Assembly (NCBI GenBank): GCA_902826605.1
Contig: CADEFM010000001.1
Location: forward strand, 372,001 to 436,000
From: an uncultured Acidobacteriota bacterium
GTDB taxonomy: Bacteria > Acidobacteriota > Terriglobia > Bryobacterales > Bryobacteraceae
Length of the DNA: 64,000 bases
Reading direction: 5' to 3'
Shown here: positions 35,172 through 44,054 of the stretch, piece after piece
How the letters are laid out: every line of letters begins with the position of its first letter
How positions within the stretch are numbered: position 1 is the first letter of the stretch
Made by a program: the position numbers and the translations under genes
Notes under the pieces: model-generated
Database searches by the model: none
Told to the model about the DNA's origin: nothing
The model's input: only the letters and a program-made list of their open reading frames with translations

Positions 35172-36497
35172 ATGAGATTGCTTCGTGTTTCACTCGCCGG
35201 GTGTCTATTGGGCGCGGCTGCGTTTGCTGCCACCAGCCCAACCTTCCACAAGGACGTTCTTCCGATTTTGCAGCGCAGCTGTCAGAGTTGCCATCGCACT
35301 GGCGAAGTCGCGCCGATGTCGCTGCTCAACTACACCGAAGCACGTCCATGGGCAAAGGCAATCAAAGCCGCGGTGCTCTCTCAGAAAATGCCGCCGTGGT
35401 TTGCAGATCCGAAGTATGGCCACTTCTCGAATGACCGGCGCTTATCCAAGGCCGACATCGATACTTTGGCTGCATGGGCGGATACAGGCGCTCCCGAAGG
35501 CGACGCCAAAGACGCTCCGGCTCCGCTGAAGTTTGTGGACGGCTGGAACATTCAACCCGACATGGTGATTGAGATGCCGGATTCGTTCACCCTTCCGGCC
35601 ACGGGCACCATCAATTATCAGTACATCCGCGTCAAAGGAAATTTTCAGGAAGATGTATGGGTGACGTCTGGCGAAATGCGTGCGGGCAACAACGCGGTGC
35701 TGCATCACGGCAAAGTGTGGGTGCTGCCTCCGGGCTCTAGATGGATGGCCAACGCGAAGTACGGCGTGCCGTACGAAGGCAAGGACGCGGGTGGAAATAT
35801 TGCGGGCGAAGGGAACGATATTCTGGGCAAATTCAACCCAGGTTTAGGCGCTCAGCGATTTGACATGGATGGCGCCGCCAAGCTGGTGCAAAAGGGATCG
35901 GACCTGGTGTTTGAACTGCACTACACCACCTCAGGCAAGCCCACAAGCGACAAATCGAAGCTTGGCATCGTGTTCGCCAAGAACGCTCCGGATAAGCGGT
36001 ATTTCCTTTCCCACGGAACGCCTGCCTCGTTCAACATGATGATTCCGCCGGGAGAACGTTATCAGGAAGTAGTCAGCGAAGTCACCTTCGACAAAGAAGC
36101 CAAACTAGTCTATGTGCAACCGCACATGCACCTGCGCGGCAAAGATTATGAACTGCGTCTGGAATATCCGTCGGGCGAAAAACAGACCGTCTTCAAGGGA
36201 AAGTTCGATTTCGAATGGCAGCTGGGTTATGACTTAAAAGAGCCTCTGCTGCTGCCCAGGGGCACCAAAATGATCGGCATCGCGCACTTCGACAATTCCG
36301 CGAATAACCCGTTTAACCCCGATCCTAAGGCCACCGTTTATTGGGGTCTCCAGAACTGGGAAGAAATGCAGTCCGTTTTCTTGGGCTTCGTTATCGATCG
36401 CAAGATCGATCCCGACTCCGTGTACCACGCCTCCGGCGTCAGCATCCTGCCGAGAGGAACGCCGGGCCCAACCCTGGAAGCCGGGAACATCAAGTGA
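35172..36497 (+). CDS. Cytochrome c / copper type II monooxygenase-like secreted protein
   Basis: 441 residues. Signal peptide, then a c-type heme motif CQSCH (37-41) with a MPPW Met about 30 residues on as a candidate axial ligand. The C-terminal 280 residues match the Cu type II ascorbate-dependent monooxygenase fold: HH at 178-179, H250 in FELHYTTSG, HMH at 318-320 in QPHMHLRGKDYELRL, and HFDNSANNPFNP. AAGGAG lies 9 bases before the ATG. The heme domain could deliver electrons to the copper centre. Substrate unknown. A longer in-frame start upstream lies inside the broken gene and is rejected. Confidence 0.8.
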   Translation: MRLLRVSLAGCLLGAAAFAATSPTFHKDVLPILQRSCQSCHRTGEVAPMSLLNYTEARPWAKAIKAAVLSQKMPPWFADPKYGHFSNDRRLSKADIDTLAAWADTGAPEGDAKDAPAPLKFVDGWNIQPDMVIEMPDSFTLPATGTINYQYIRVKGNFQEDVWVTSGEMRAGNNAVLHHGKVWVLPPGSRWMANAKYGVPYEGKDAGGNIAGEGNDILGKFNPGLGAQRFDMDGAAKLVQKGSDLVFELHYTTSGKPTSDKSKLGIVFAKNAPDKRYFLSHGTPASFNMMIPPGERYQEVVSEVTFDKEAKLVYVQPHMHLRGKDYELRLEYPSGEKQTVFKGKFDFEWQLGYDLKEPLLLPRGTKMIGIAHFDNSANNPFNPDPKATVYWGLQNWEEMQSVFLGFVIDRKIDPDSVYHASGVSILPRGTPGPTLEAGNIK

Positions 36498-36520
36498 TAT
36501 CTAATAGAAGCGAGAGTTGA

Positions 36521-38413
36521 CTAAAGTTTGAATGCAACCACCGCCAGCGGCGGAAGCGTTACTGTCAAACTGGCAGGCCGTCCATGAGATGGCATGTCGG
36601 TCGCCATTAGGGCCCCCGCGTTCCCCAGGTTGGAACCTCCAAACATGTCTGAATCCGTGTTTAGGATTTCGCGGTACAGTCCGGGCTTGGGCACGCCAAG
36701 CCGGTAGCTCTCGCGGGGAACCGGCGTGAAATTGCAAGCGAAAATGATGACGTTTTCGCGATCGCGGGCGAACCGTGCGAAAGCAATCACCGAGGATTCC
36801 GCGTCCATAATATCGATCCATTCGAAGCCGCTGTATTCGTCGTCGACTTCATACAGCGCGGGTTCGTTGCGATACAGGCGGTTCAATTCCTTGACCATAG
36901 TCTGTAGTTTGTGATGCACGGGAAACTGGAGCAGCCACCACTCCAGGTCGCGAGTATGATTCCATTCGCTGGTCTGGCCGAATTCGCAGCCCATGAACAT
37001 CAGCTTCTTGCCGGGATGCGCGTACATGTATGCCAGAAACGCACGGACGTTGGCAAAACGCTGCCACTCGTCGCCCGGCATTTTCGAAATCAAGGACTGC
37101 TTCATATGCACCACTTCATCGTGTGAAATGGGCAGCATGAAATTCTCGGTAAACGCGTACAGCATGCTGAACGTGATGAGCTGCTGGTGATATCTGCGGT
37201 GGACCGGTTCCTTTGAGAAGTAATCCAGCATGTCGTGCATCCAGCCCATGTTCCATTTCATGGTGAACCCCAGGCCGCCCGCGTAAACGGGCCGGGAGAC
37301 GCCAGGCCACGCCGTGGATTCTTCCGCGATGCTGATGGCGCCGGACTCCTGGTGCACCAGCTCATTGAAGCGCTTCAGAAAGTCGATTGCTTCCAGGTTT
37401 TCGCGGCCCCCGAAGCGGTTGGGAATCCAGTCGCCGGCCTCGCGTGAGTAATCCAGGTACAGCATGGAGGCGACGGCGTCAACGCGCAGGCCGTCGATGT
37501 GAAATTCGCGAAGCCAATAGAGTGCGTTCGACAGCAGAAAATTGCGCACCTCGTTGCGGCCGTAGTTGAAGATGAGCGTGCCCCAGTCGCGATGCTCGCC
37601 CTGGCGCGGATCTTCATGCTCATAGACCGCGGTTCCGTCAAAGCGCCACAACCCGTGCGCGTCGCGTGGGAAGTGCGCCGGCACCCAATCCAGGATTACG
37701 CCGATACTGCGCTGGTGGAACTGATCTACCAGGTAACGGAAATCGTCCGGTGTGCCGAAACGCGACGTCGGCGCGAAATAGCCGGTGATCTGGTAACCCC
37801 AGGAGCCTCCAAATGGATGCTCGGCGACCGGCAGCAGTTCCACATGCGTGAACCCCATCTGCGCCACGTACTCCACCAGTTTGTCCGCCAGCTCGCGATA
37901 AGTAAGCCATTCATTGTTATGGCCGCGCAACCAGCTTTCCAAATGGACTTCGTATATACAGACCGGTTCCCGTTGGAAGTTGCGCTGGGTTCGGCCCTGC
38001 ATCCAACGAACATCGTTCCATTGGTAGTTGTCGAGGTTCCACACAATGGACGCGGTTCGCGGCGGCACTTCCGCGAAGAACGCGTATGGATCGCATTTTT
38101 CCTGCACTTGATTGGTGCGGGAAGTCACGCAAAATTTGTAATGCTCGCCTTGTTCCAGCCCCGGCACGAAAATCTCCCATACGCCGCCGCTGCGGTGCTC
38201 CATGGGATGCCTGGTGCGATCCCATTGGTTAAATCCACCGATCACTGTAACGGCGGAGGCGTTCGGCGCCCATACGGCGAAACGCACCCCGCGCGTGCCG
38301 TCCATTGCCACCACGTGAGATCCCAGCATACGGTAAGCTTCGTGGTTGGTTCCCTCGCCGAACAGATACAGATCGAACGCGGTGAGAGAAGAGGACGCCT
38401 CGGCAGGTTGCAC
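36521..38413 (-). CDS. glgB: 1,4-alpha-glucan branching enzyme
   Basis: GH13 enzyme of 630 residues that makes alpha-1,6 branches in glycogen. The CBM48 N-terminus ([25 protein letters not shown]) precedes the barrel, which has [34 protein letters not shown] (nucleophile Asp), ISIAEEST (acid/base Glu) and [10 protein letters not shown] (third acid). It starts with a GTG at 38413, two bases from the divergent adenosine deaminase-family frame. No other glg genes are in the window. Confidence 0.96.
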   Translation of the reverse strand: MQPAEASSSLTAFDLYLFGEGTNHEAYRMLGSHVVAMDGTRGVRFAVWAPNASAVTVIGGFNQWDRTRHPMEHRSGGVWEIFVPGLEQGEHYKFCVTSRTNQVQEKCDPYAFFAEVPPRTASIVWNLDNYQWNDVRWMQGRTQRNFQREPVCIYEVHLESWLRGHNNEWLTYRELADKLVEYVAQMGFTHVELLPVAEHPFGGSWGYQITGYFAPTSRFGTPDDFRYLVDQFHQRSIGVILDWVPAHFPRDAHGLWRFDGTAVYEHEDPRQGEHRDWGTLIFNYGRNEVRNFLLSNALYWLREFHIDGLRVDAVASMLYLDYSREAGDWIPNRFGGRENLEAIDFLKRFNELVHQESGAISIAEESTAWPGVSRPVYAGGLGFTMKWNMGWMHDMLDYFSKEPVHRRYHQQLITFSMLYAFTENFMLPISHDEVVHMKQSLISKMPGDEWQRFANVRAFLAYMYAHPGKKLMFMGCEFGQTSEWNHTRDLEWWLLQFPVHHKLQTMVKELNRLYRNEPALYEVDDEYSGFEWIDIMDAESSVIAFARFARDRENVIIFACNFTPVPRESYRLGVPKPGLYREILNTDSDMFGGSNLGNAGALMATDMPSHGRPASLTVTLPPLAVVAFKL

Positions 38414-38431
38414 ATGGCTATTATGGCAAGA

Positions 38432-39361
38432 ATGAGCGATGCACCGGAGAAACTTGCCGAATTACACGTCCACCTGGATGGAGCCGTGGAGCCTGAGACG
38501 CTACTGGAAATCGATCCCACGCTAACGCTGGAGGAAATCTCGGCCCACACAACGTATACCGATTTTGCCGGATTCCTGCAAAGCTTCGTGTGGGTGAACC
38601 AAAAGTTGCGGACTCCCCAGGACTATGCGCGCGTGGCGCGCCGTTTGTTTCAACGGATGGAAGGCGAGGGTATCGTCTATGCCGAAGTCATTCTTTCCGT
38701 GGGCGTATTGCTGTGGAAGCAGCAGCCTTTCGCGCCAGTGTGGGACGCCTTGACACGCGAGGCCGCGCAAAGCCGGATCGCGGTTCGCTGGATCTTCGAT
38801 GCCATTCGCCAGTTTGGCGTACACACCGCCCAACCTGTTTTCGACCTGGCGGCGAAGCACGCGGACGAAGGTGTCGTAGGCATTGGGCTCGGCGGCGATG
38901 AAATTCTCGGCCCGGCCCGGCCCTTCGGGCCTCTATTCAAGCAAGCCCGTCGGCGCGGGCTGCGTCTGACGTCCCATGCGGGTGAAACCGCCGGGCCGGA
39001 TAGCATCTGGCAGGCGCTAGAGATCGGCGCGGAACGCATTGGTCATGGAATCCGATCCATTGAAGACCAGCGCTTGGTTCATCATCTCGCCTCTCACAAA
39101 ATTCCTCTGGAAATTTCGATCACCAGCAATGTGCGTACAGGAGCGGTGGCTTCGATGGGCGAACATCCGGTCCGCAGTCTCTACGACGCAGGCGTGCCGA
39201 TCATTCTCAATACGGATGATCCGGCTTTGTTCGGATGCACGCTGCGAAGCGAATACGCGCTGGCCGCGCGCGAGTTTGGCTTTACTGAGGAGCAGTTGTC
39301 GGAGTTAGCGGGGAACGCCTTTCGCTACGCTTTCGATCAAAGCGCCGCGATCGGCCGGTGA
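38432..39361 (+). CDS. Adenosine deaminase-family aminohydrolase
   Basis: About 310 residues of the metal-dependent amidohydrolase ADA family. The motifs are [13 protein letters not shown] (metal His pair), [13 protein letters not shown] (His and catalytic Glu), RIGHGIRS, and [10 protein letters not shown] (paired Asp). The NTDDPALF and SNVRTGAV versions also fit aminodeoxyfutalosine deaminase-like members, so adenosine is not certain. I take the ATG at 38432; ATGs at 38414 and 38423 are alternatives. Its last 57 bases overlap the convergent matrixin gene. Confidence 0.85.
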   Translation: MSDAPEKLAELHVHLDGAVEPETLLEIDPTLTLEEISAHTTYTDFAGFLQSFVWVNQKLRTPQDYARVARRLFQRMEGEGIVYAEVILSVGVLLWKQQPFAPVWDALTREAAQSRIAVRWIFDAIRQFGVHTAQPVFDLAAKHADEGVVGIGLGGDEILGPARPFGPLFKQARRRGLRLTSHAGETAGPDSIWQALEIGAERIGHGIRSIEDQRLVHHLASHKIPLEISITSNVRTGAVASMGEHPVRSLYDAGVPIILNTDDPALFGCTLRSEYALAAREFGFTEEQLSELAGNAFRYAFDQSAAIGR

Positions 39362-39907
39362 CATCCCCGAGTTCTGGCGGATATCGTCTCTGGCGGAAAG
39401 TCTCCGCCGGTAACGTCCAAAGTATTCGTTGATATCGCCACCATATTGAAAGCTGTACATGATATCGGCGAAGAGCCGCGTATGTTCCAATCCCAGCGCG
39501 TGTCCCGATTCGTGGAGGCATGTCAGGTAGACGACGGTATCGCGCATCAAAGGGTCATTGACAGCAGCTTGAGTGATCTGGATGTGCAGTTCGCGTCCGC
39601 GCTTTCCGTTGACTAAAATTGGCACGGCTTCACCGTAGAGGCCGCTGTCTTTGTCGGCCCACACGACACGGATCAGGGCATCGGAGCGGTTCGGCGTCTC
39701 CACCAAGCGCAAGCTGCCGCCAGAGGCTTTTTCCCAGGCCTGGAACGCCCATCGGGCCAAGTCCATGTCTCCGGCGGCGCATGCGGATTTCAGCACGGTG
39801 CAAGGTTCGATCCAATAGCGAACATCGGCCGCCCAAGCGGGAAGCAGGGTGAGCAGAAACAGTGTGCCGAACGCCAGTGAGCGGTCAGCGTTTCCAGAGG
39901 TTTTCAT
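39305..39907 (-). CDS. Matrixin-like secreted metalloprotease
   Basis: 200 residues with an N-terminal signal ([14 protein letters not shown]). The zincin motif [11 protein letters not shown] is the complete HExxHxxGxxH with a downstream Met (IMYSF) for the Met-turn, so it is a matrixin/M10-like domain without propeptide or other domains. It overlaps the end of cysE by 23 bases and the end of the adenosine deaminase-family gene by 57 bases on the other strand. Likely exported and active on peptides; substrate unknown. Confidence 0.8.
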   Translation of the reverse strand: MKTSGNADRSLAFGTLFLLTLLPAWAADVRYWIEPCTVLKSACAAGDMDLARWAFQAWEKASGGSLRLVETPNRSDALIRVVWADKDSGLYGEAVPILVNGKRGRELHIQITQAAVNDPLMRDTVVYLTCLHESGHALGLEHTRLFADIMYSFQYGGDINEYFGRYRRRLSARDDIRQNSGMSPADRGALIESVAKGVPR

Positions 39908-40544
39908 CGCGGACGGCCTGCACCATTTCCTGAATCTTCGCTTCCAACTCGGCCACGCGCCGGGAGAGATCTTCGATCTTGTCGCCTTCCGGATCTGGAA
40001 GATCGCCGTGATCCAAGGGTTCGAACTCATTTGCCTCATCGACAACACGGCCGGGAACACCCACTACCGTGGTGTGATCCGGGACGGAATGAACCACGAC
40101 GCTGCCCGCGCCGATTTTCACGTGGTCGCCCACGCGAATATTGCCTAGGATGGCCGCACCTGTTCCGATCACGACGGCATCTCCAATAGTGGGGTGCCGC
40201 TTGCCGGTGTCTTTACCGGTGCCCCCGAGGGTCACGCCCTGGTAGATGAGCACGTCGTTACCGATTTCCGCGGTTTCACCAATGACCACGCCCATGCCAT
40301 GATCGATGAAAAAGCGGCGGCCGATGGTGGCGCCGGGGTGAATCTCAATTCCGGTAAGGCCGCGCGCCAACTGTGAAATGGCGCGGGCCAAGGTGAACCA
40401 GCCGCTGCCATAGAGGCCATGCGCAATCCTATGAAACAGCACGGCGTGGAAGCCCGGATAGCACAGGACGATCTCCAGCACGCTGCGTGCGGCGGGATCA
40501 CGCTCAAAGACGGTAGCGATCTGTTCGCGAATGTGACCCAGCAT
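39885..40544 (-). CDS. cysE: Serine O-acetyltransferase
   Basis: 219 residues, EpsC-type CysE making O-acetylserine for cysteine synthesis. The left-handed beta-helix hexapeptides ([48 protein letters not shown]) are clear. The catalytic His is in the DHGMG motif. A coiled C-terminal extension ([21 protein letters not shown]) replaces the usual short tail. The start is the ATG at 40544; sequence upstream in frame is not coding. It supports the cysteine/bacillithiol theme of the window, though it is not linked to ypdA or bshB1. Confidence 0.9.
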   Translation of the reverse strand: MLGHIREQIATVFERDPAARSVLEIVLCYPGFHAVLFHRIAHGLYGSGWFTLARAISQLARGLTGIEIHPGATIGRRFFIDHGMGVVIGETAEIGNDVLIYQGVTLGGTGKDTGKRHPTIGDAVVIGTGAAILGNIRVGDHVKIGAGSVVVHSVPDHTTVVGVPGRVVDEANEFEPLDHGDLPDPEGDKIEDLSRRVAELEAKIQEMVQAVRDENLWKR

Positions 40545-40598
40545 AGTGTTGGGCTGCTCCACCCCATACCCATTATGGCGTGTATTATGCTGGGGACA

Positions 40599-41033
40599 AT
40601 GCGCTTCACGGTAATTTTCCTTGCGGCACTTCTGGCCGGTTGTTCGTCGCCTCCCGCTCCCCAAACTAAGCAGATAGGCGCGCCCCAGGCCGTGACGTCG
40701 GTGATCTCCCAGAGGCATCCACTCGGAAAGTATCTCGAACTGGCGGGATTTCGCATCGGGGAAAAGGGCGCGGGCAAGCTCGATATCCGATTCGCGGTGA
40801 TCAATCATTCTTTGGCTGACATCGGCGAACTCACCATGCACGTCAAACTCACCACGACGGCAGCGAAGGCCGAGGATCCTCCGATCGCCGAATTTGACGC
40901 GAAAGTGCCGTCCATAGGACCACTGGAGGTCAAGGACGCCGGCGGCTCGGCGATCACCAAATTGCGAGTCTATGAGATGCCGGATTGGCAGTTCATCAAG
41001 GCGGAAGCGGAGATCACGTCGCCGGCTCCGTAA
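40599..41033 (+). CDS. Small lipoprotein, unknown
   Basis: 144 residues from the ATG at 40599, preceded by GGGGA. Signal peptide with lipobox LLAGCSS (Cys about residue 15), then a compact domain: [46 protein letters not shown], and [18 protein letters not shown]. This Ig-like beta pattern with a NHS...AD...L signature resembles exported acidobacterial proteins without a known function. Divergent from cysE with a short shared upstream region. Confidence 0.65.
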   Translation: MRFTVIFLAALLAGCSSPPAPQTKQIGAPQAVTSVISQRHPLGKYLELAGFRIGEKGAGKLDIRFAVINHSLADIGELTMHVKLTTTAAKAEDPPIAEFDAKVPSIGPLEVKDAGGSAITKLRVYEMPDWQFIKAEAEITSPAP

Positions 41034-41079
41034 TACAATCCACCTTACCAAGCCGGTTTTGTTACGCTGAGACTAGAGC

Positions 41080-41436
41080 ATGCCGCGCGAGTATTTACCC
41101 ATTTTCATTTTCTTGGTGATCGCGATTCTATTTCCGGTCGCGACGATTCTGGCCGCGCGCCTGGTTCGACCGTCGAATCCCAACCCCGCCAAGGGAGAAG
41201 CTTATGAGTGCGGCGTGCCGGCAGCATCGAATTCGCGCGGCCGCTACGCTGTGCGTTTCTACATCGTCGCAATTCTGTTCGCCATATTCGAAGTGGAAAC
41301 TGTCTTTCTATTCCCGTGGGCTGTGGAATCGAAACGCCTCGGCTGGTTTGGCGTCACCGAAATCGCCGTATTCTTGGTGTTTTTGGGCGTCGGATACATT
41401 TGGGCCTACAAAAAGGGCGCTTTCGAGTGGGTGTGA
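41080..41436 (+). CDS. nuoA: NADH-quinone oxidoreductase subunit A
   Basis: 118 residues with three membrane helices and the family motif NPNPAKGEAYECGVPAAS plus RYAVRFYIVAILFAIFEVETVFLFPW. All family residues appear intact. It is not followed by nuoB: the next gene is an AlaX-type protein, overlapping by GTGA. A solitary nuoA implies that the other complex I genes are elsewhere. Confidence 0.95.
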   Translation: MPREYLPIFIFLVIAILFPVATILAARLVRPSNPNPAKGEAYECGVPAASNSRGRYAVRFYIVAILFAIFEVETVFLFPWAVESKRLGWFGVTEIAVFLVFLGVGYIWAYKKGAFEWV

Positions 41437-42587
41437 CGGAACGCCTTTACTACCAGGATTCCTATCTGCGCGAATTCCGCGCGCAAGTCGTAGATGCCTC
41501 GGATGATGGTCGTCGCGTCTACTTGAATCAGACCGCCCTCTACCCCGCTGGCGGAGGGCAACCTTGCGACCGTGGAACACTGAACGGCGTCGCAGTGCTC
41601 GACGTTATTGACGAGGAAGAACGCGTGGTGCATCTGCTGGCGTCGCCCATCGAATCCGGTGACGTGGAAGGCCGGGTGGATTGGGCACGCCGCTTCGATC
41701 ACATGCAGCAGCACACGGGTCAGCATTTGCTTTCCGCTGTGCTGGAAGAATTGTTTCGTTATAAGACATTGAGTTTTCACATGGGTGCGGATGCGGCGAC
41801 CATTGAACTGAGTGCCGCTTCGATGAACGTCAGTCAAGCAGAAGAAGCTGAGGAGCGGTGTGCCGAAATCGTGCGCGGCGCGCATCCCATTGCAGTTTCG
41901 TTTGAAGAAGCGGGAGCAGATCTTGGCTTGCGTAAGGAATCGCGGCGTGAAGGCACGCTTCGAATCGTCTCGATCGGTGAATTCGACCGCAGCGCGTGCG
42001 GAGGCACTCACGTGCGTACTACCGCGGAAATCGGGCCTCTGTTTCTTCGCAAGATGGAAAAGATTCGCGGCAATGTTCGGATAGAATTCGTGTGCGGCGG
42101 GCGGGCGCTAAAGCACGCGCGAGCGGATTTTCAATCACTCCATGAAATCTCGCGGCAACTATCGGTATCCGCGGAACGAGCCCTGGATGTGGTCGCGGCG
42201 CAGATCGAACGCGTGAAGACCCTTGAAAAGACCGCTCAGAAGCTCGGGGTCGAATTGGCTCAGCGCGAAGGCAGGGAACTGTGGGCGGCTACGGCGCCCG
42301 ACGCCGGTGGAATCCGCCGCGTGCTGCAGTATGGACCAATGGATGATGCGATGCGAACGCGTGCGCAAGCTTTCGTCAGCGAGGGCAAGGCAATTTTCAT
42401 CGCATCCTGCGATAACCCGCCGACACTCCTGCTGGCGTCGTCCTCCGATTCAGGCATCCACGCGGGCGAGCGAATGAAAGCCGCTGTGTCCGCCGCTGGA
42501 GGGCGTGGAGGCGGCAATCAGGCGCTGGCGCAGGGCAGCGTGCCGAACGCCGCGGATGTAGCACGCATCGCCCAGACGCTAGTGTAA
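41433..42587 (+). CDS. AlaX-type alanyl-tRNA editing protein
   Basis: 384 residues. It has the AlaRS-like editing domain without the catalytic aminoacylation core: the insert GTERLYYQDSYLREF..., zinc ligands in MQQHTGQHLLSAVL and the CGGTHVRTTAEIG motif, then a DHHA1/C-Ala-like end (GGRGGGNQALAQG). Such proteins hydrolyse mischarged Ser-tRNA-Ala. The start is a GTG at 41433 whose GTGA overlaps the nuoA stop. The long C-terminal domain makes it an AlaX-L type. Confidence 0.85.
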   Translation: MTERLYYQDSYLREFRAQVVDASDDGRRVYLNQTALYPAGGGQPCDRGTLNGVAVLDVIDEEERVVHLLASPIESGDVEGRVDWARRFDHMQQHTGQHLLSAVLEELFRYKTLSFHMGADAATIELSAASMNVSQAEEAEERCAEIVRGAHPIAVSFEEAGADLGLRKESRREGTLRIVSIGEFDRSACGGTHVRTTAEIGPLFLRKMEKIRGNVRIEFVCGGRALKHARADFQSLHEISRQLSVSAERALDVVAAQIERVKTLEKTAQKLGVELAQREGRELWAATAPDAGGIRRVLQYGPMDDAMRTRAQAFVSEGKAIFIASCDNPPTLLLASSSDSGIHAGERMKAAVSAAGGRGGGNQALAQGSVPNAADVARIAQTLV

Positions 42588-42609
42588 GAAGCCTGGCAAG
42601 CAGCCGCGA

Positions 42610-43314
42610 TCAAAGTGCTTCACCATTCACGATGCAGGCCCATTCGGCGTCTTCGTCTTGAAAGCCGGACAGAATACGGCGGCGGGCTACGCGTTCCAGT
42701 TCTGGCCGCAGTTCCCCGAGGACCACTTCACTGATGTTCGCCACCACCACATCAAAAGCATCGGAGCGCACGGCGTCCGCGCTACCCACGAAAAACGCCA
42801 CGTCGCCGGATACGGCGTCTCGCAGGGCCGTAGCAATGGAGGCATTGGGGTCAATGTCGCACGCGACCACGCGGCCCGCTCCCAGCAATTTCGCGGCGCG
42901 CGATAAGATTCCTGAACCGGAACCTACGTCGAGAACCGTTGTGCCGGGCCGGATTGCCTTTTCGAGCGCTTCCAGGCACAGCCGCGTGCACGGATGCTGG
43001 CCGGTCCCGCACTGAATTCCGGGGTTGATCTCCAGCCGGTAGCGGCCTTCCGGTGTGGGTTCAGTGCGCCAAGGCGCCACGATGAAAAAATTTTCGCCCA
43101 CCAGCAGCGGCGGCCAAGAGTCCTGTGTATGCTGCACCCAATCGACTTCCGCGCATAAGCGCGGCTCGCCGAAGATCCGGGCGCTTTGCTCGTCCGCGAA
43201 GAAGGCTTCTATGCAGCCACTGGTTTCTACCAGTCCCACCGTGCCGGCGTCCCACAATTCGGCGGTCAGAGCGTCGTACTGCTCCGGTTCGACCGCGATG
43301 ACCACCGAGTACAT
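42610..43314 (-). CDS. prmA: Ribosomal protein L11 methyltransferase-like protein
   Basis: SAM-dependent methyltransferase of 234 residues; E. coli PrmA is about 293. The N-terminal domain is short (MYSVVIAVEPEQYDALTAEL...). The catalytic domain has the typical NPGIQCGTGQHPCTRLCL box, VLDVGSGSGILS as motif I, DIDPNA, and the VANIS motif in place of NPPY. The shorter length makes the exact substrate less certain. The TPR gene stop is 3 bases after its start region, so the TPR protein follows it in the same operon. Confidence 0.8.
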   Translation of the reverse strand: MYSVVIAVEPEQYDALTAELWDAGTVGLVETSGCIEAFFADEQSARIFGEPRLCAEVDWVQHTQDSWPPLLVGENFFIVAPWRTEPTPEGRYRLEINPGIQCGTGQHPCTRLCLEALEKAIRPGTTVLDVGSGSGILSRAAKLLGAGRVVACDIDPNASIATALRDAVSGDVAFFVGSADAVRSDAFDVVVANISEVVLGELRPELERVARRRILSGFQDEDAEWACIVNGEAL

Positions 43315-43317
43315 GTT

Positions 43318-44019
43318 CTAGCGCGCCCGCTCAATTCGCGAAGCCGCATCCCGATCTTGCTGGGCGCCGGCTTCGTCGTCGAGATTCGCTTTCGCTACTG
43401 CACGCGCCCGGTAGGCGTAAGGTGCGTCCGGCATTTCTGAAATGGCTTGGTCGAAGTCCGCAACGGCCTGCCGATGCCGGCCCAGCGATGCATATAAAAG
43501 CCCGCGTTGATAGTATCCGTCCGTAGTGGGACGAATGGAGATAGATTTCGAAAAATCCTTAAGCGCTTGCTGAGGATCGCGGCTTTCTATAAAAATGCGC
43601 CCGCGCTCCTCGTAGGCTCGTGTGAGCTGAGGGTCCATGTCGAGAGCGCGTGCGAGGTCGTCCAGCGCGGCGTTCCGCTGGCCCAAGTTGTGCAATGCAA
43701 TGCCGCGGTTCAAGAAGGCAGCGGGCAACGTGGGAGAAATGTCGATGGATTTCGTGAATAGATCGATGGCCTCGCCGTAGGCGCCCGGGTGCATGTTTTT
43801 CATGCCCTCATTGTAAGCGGCGCCTGCGCGAATAGAGGCGCTGGAGGTGTAGTCGTAAACGAAGTAACCCGCAACACACAATACAATGACAAAGAGCGTA
43901 TACCAGATCAGCCGCCTCTGGCGGCGGCGTTGGACGATATCCATTGCATGGGGCGCATGCTCGGGCGGCACCGGCCGAACCGCGTCGAGCCAGCGCGTCA
44001 AGAAAGATTCCGGACCCAT
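43318..44019 (-). CDS. TPR-repeat membrane-anchored protein
   Basis: 233 residues. A cytoplasmic basic N-terminus (RRRQRRLIW) leads into one membrane helix (YTLFVIVLCVAGYFVYDY, about 35-52). At least three to four TPR units follow (AAFLNRGIALHNLGQRNAALDDLARALDM... repeated with AYEERGRIFIE, GYYQRGLLYASLG, YAYRARAVAKAN). Arg and Asp-rich tail. The upstream gene prmA starts 3 bases away. Likely a periplasmic or membrane-bound scaffold. Confidence 0.8.
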   Translation of the reverse strand: MGPESFLTRWLDAVRPVPPEHAPHAMDIVQRRRQRRLIWYTLFVIVLCVAGYFVYDYTSSASIRAGAAYNEGMKNMHPGAYGEAIDLFTKSIDISPTLPAAFLNRGIALHNLGQRNAALDDLARALDMDPQLTRAYEERGRIFIESRDPQQALKDFSKSISIRPTTDGYYQRGLLYASLGRHRQAVADFDQAISEMPDAPYAYRARAVAKANLDDEAGAQQDRDAASRIERAR

Positions 44020-44054
44020 CGGGTGTGATTATAGCGCGGCAGGGAAGTTGGCGA

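Noticed and set aside
37499-38431. Upstream in-frame extension of the adenosine deaminase-family gene
   Set aside because: It lies antisense to glgB and has no coding character; the family N-terminus begins near 38432.
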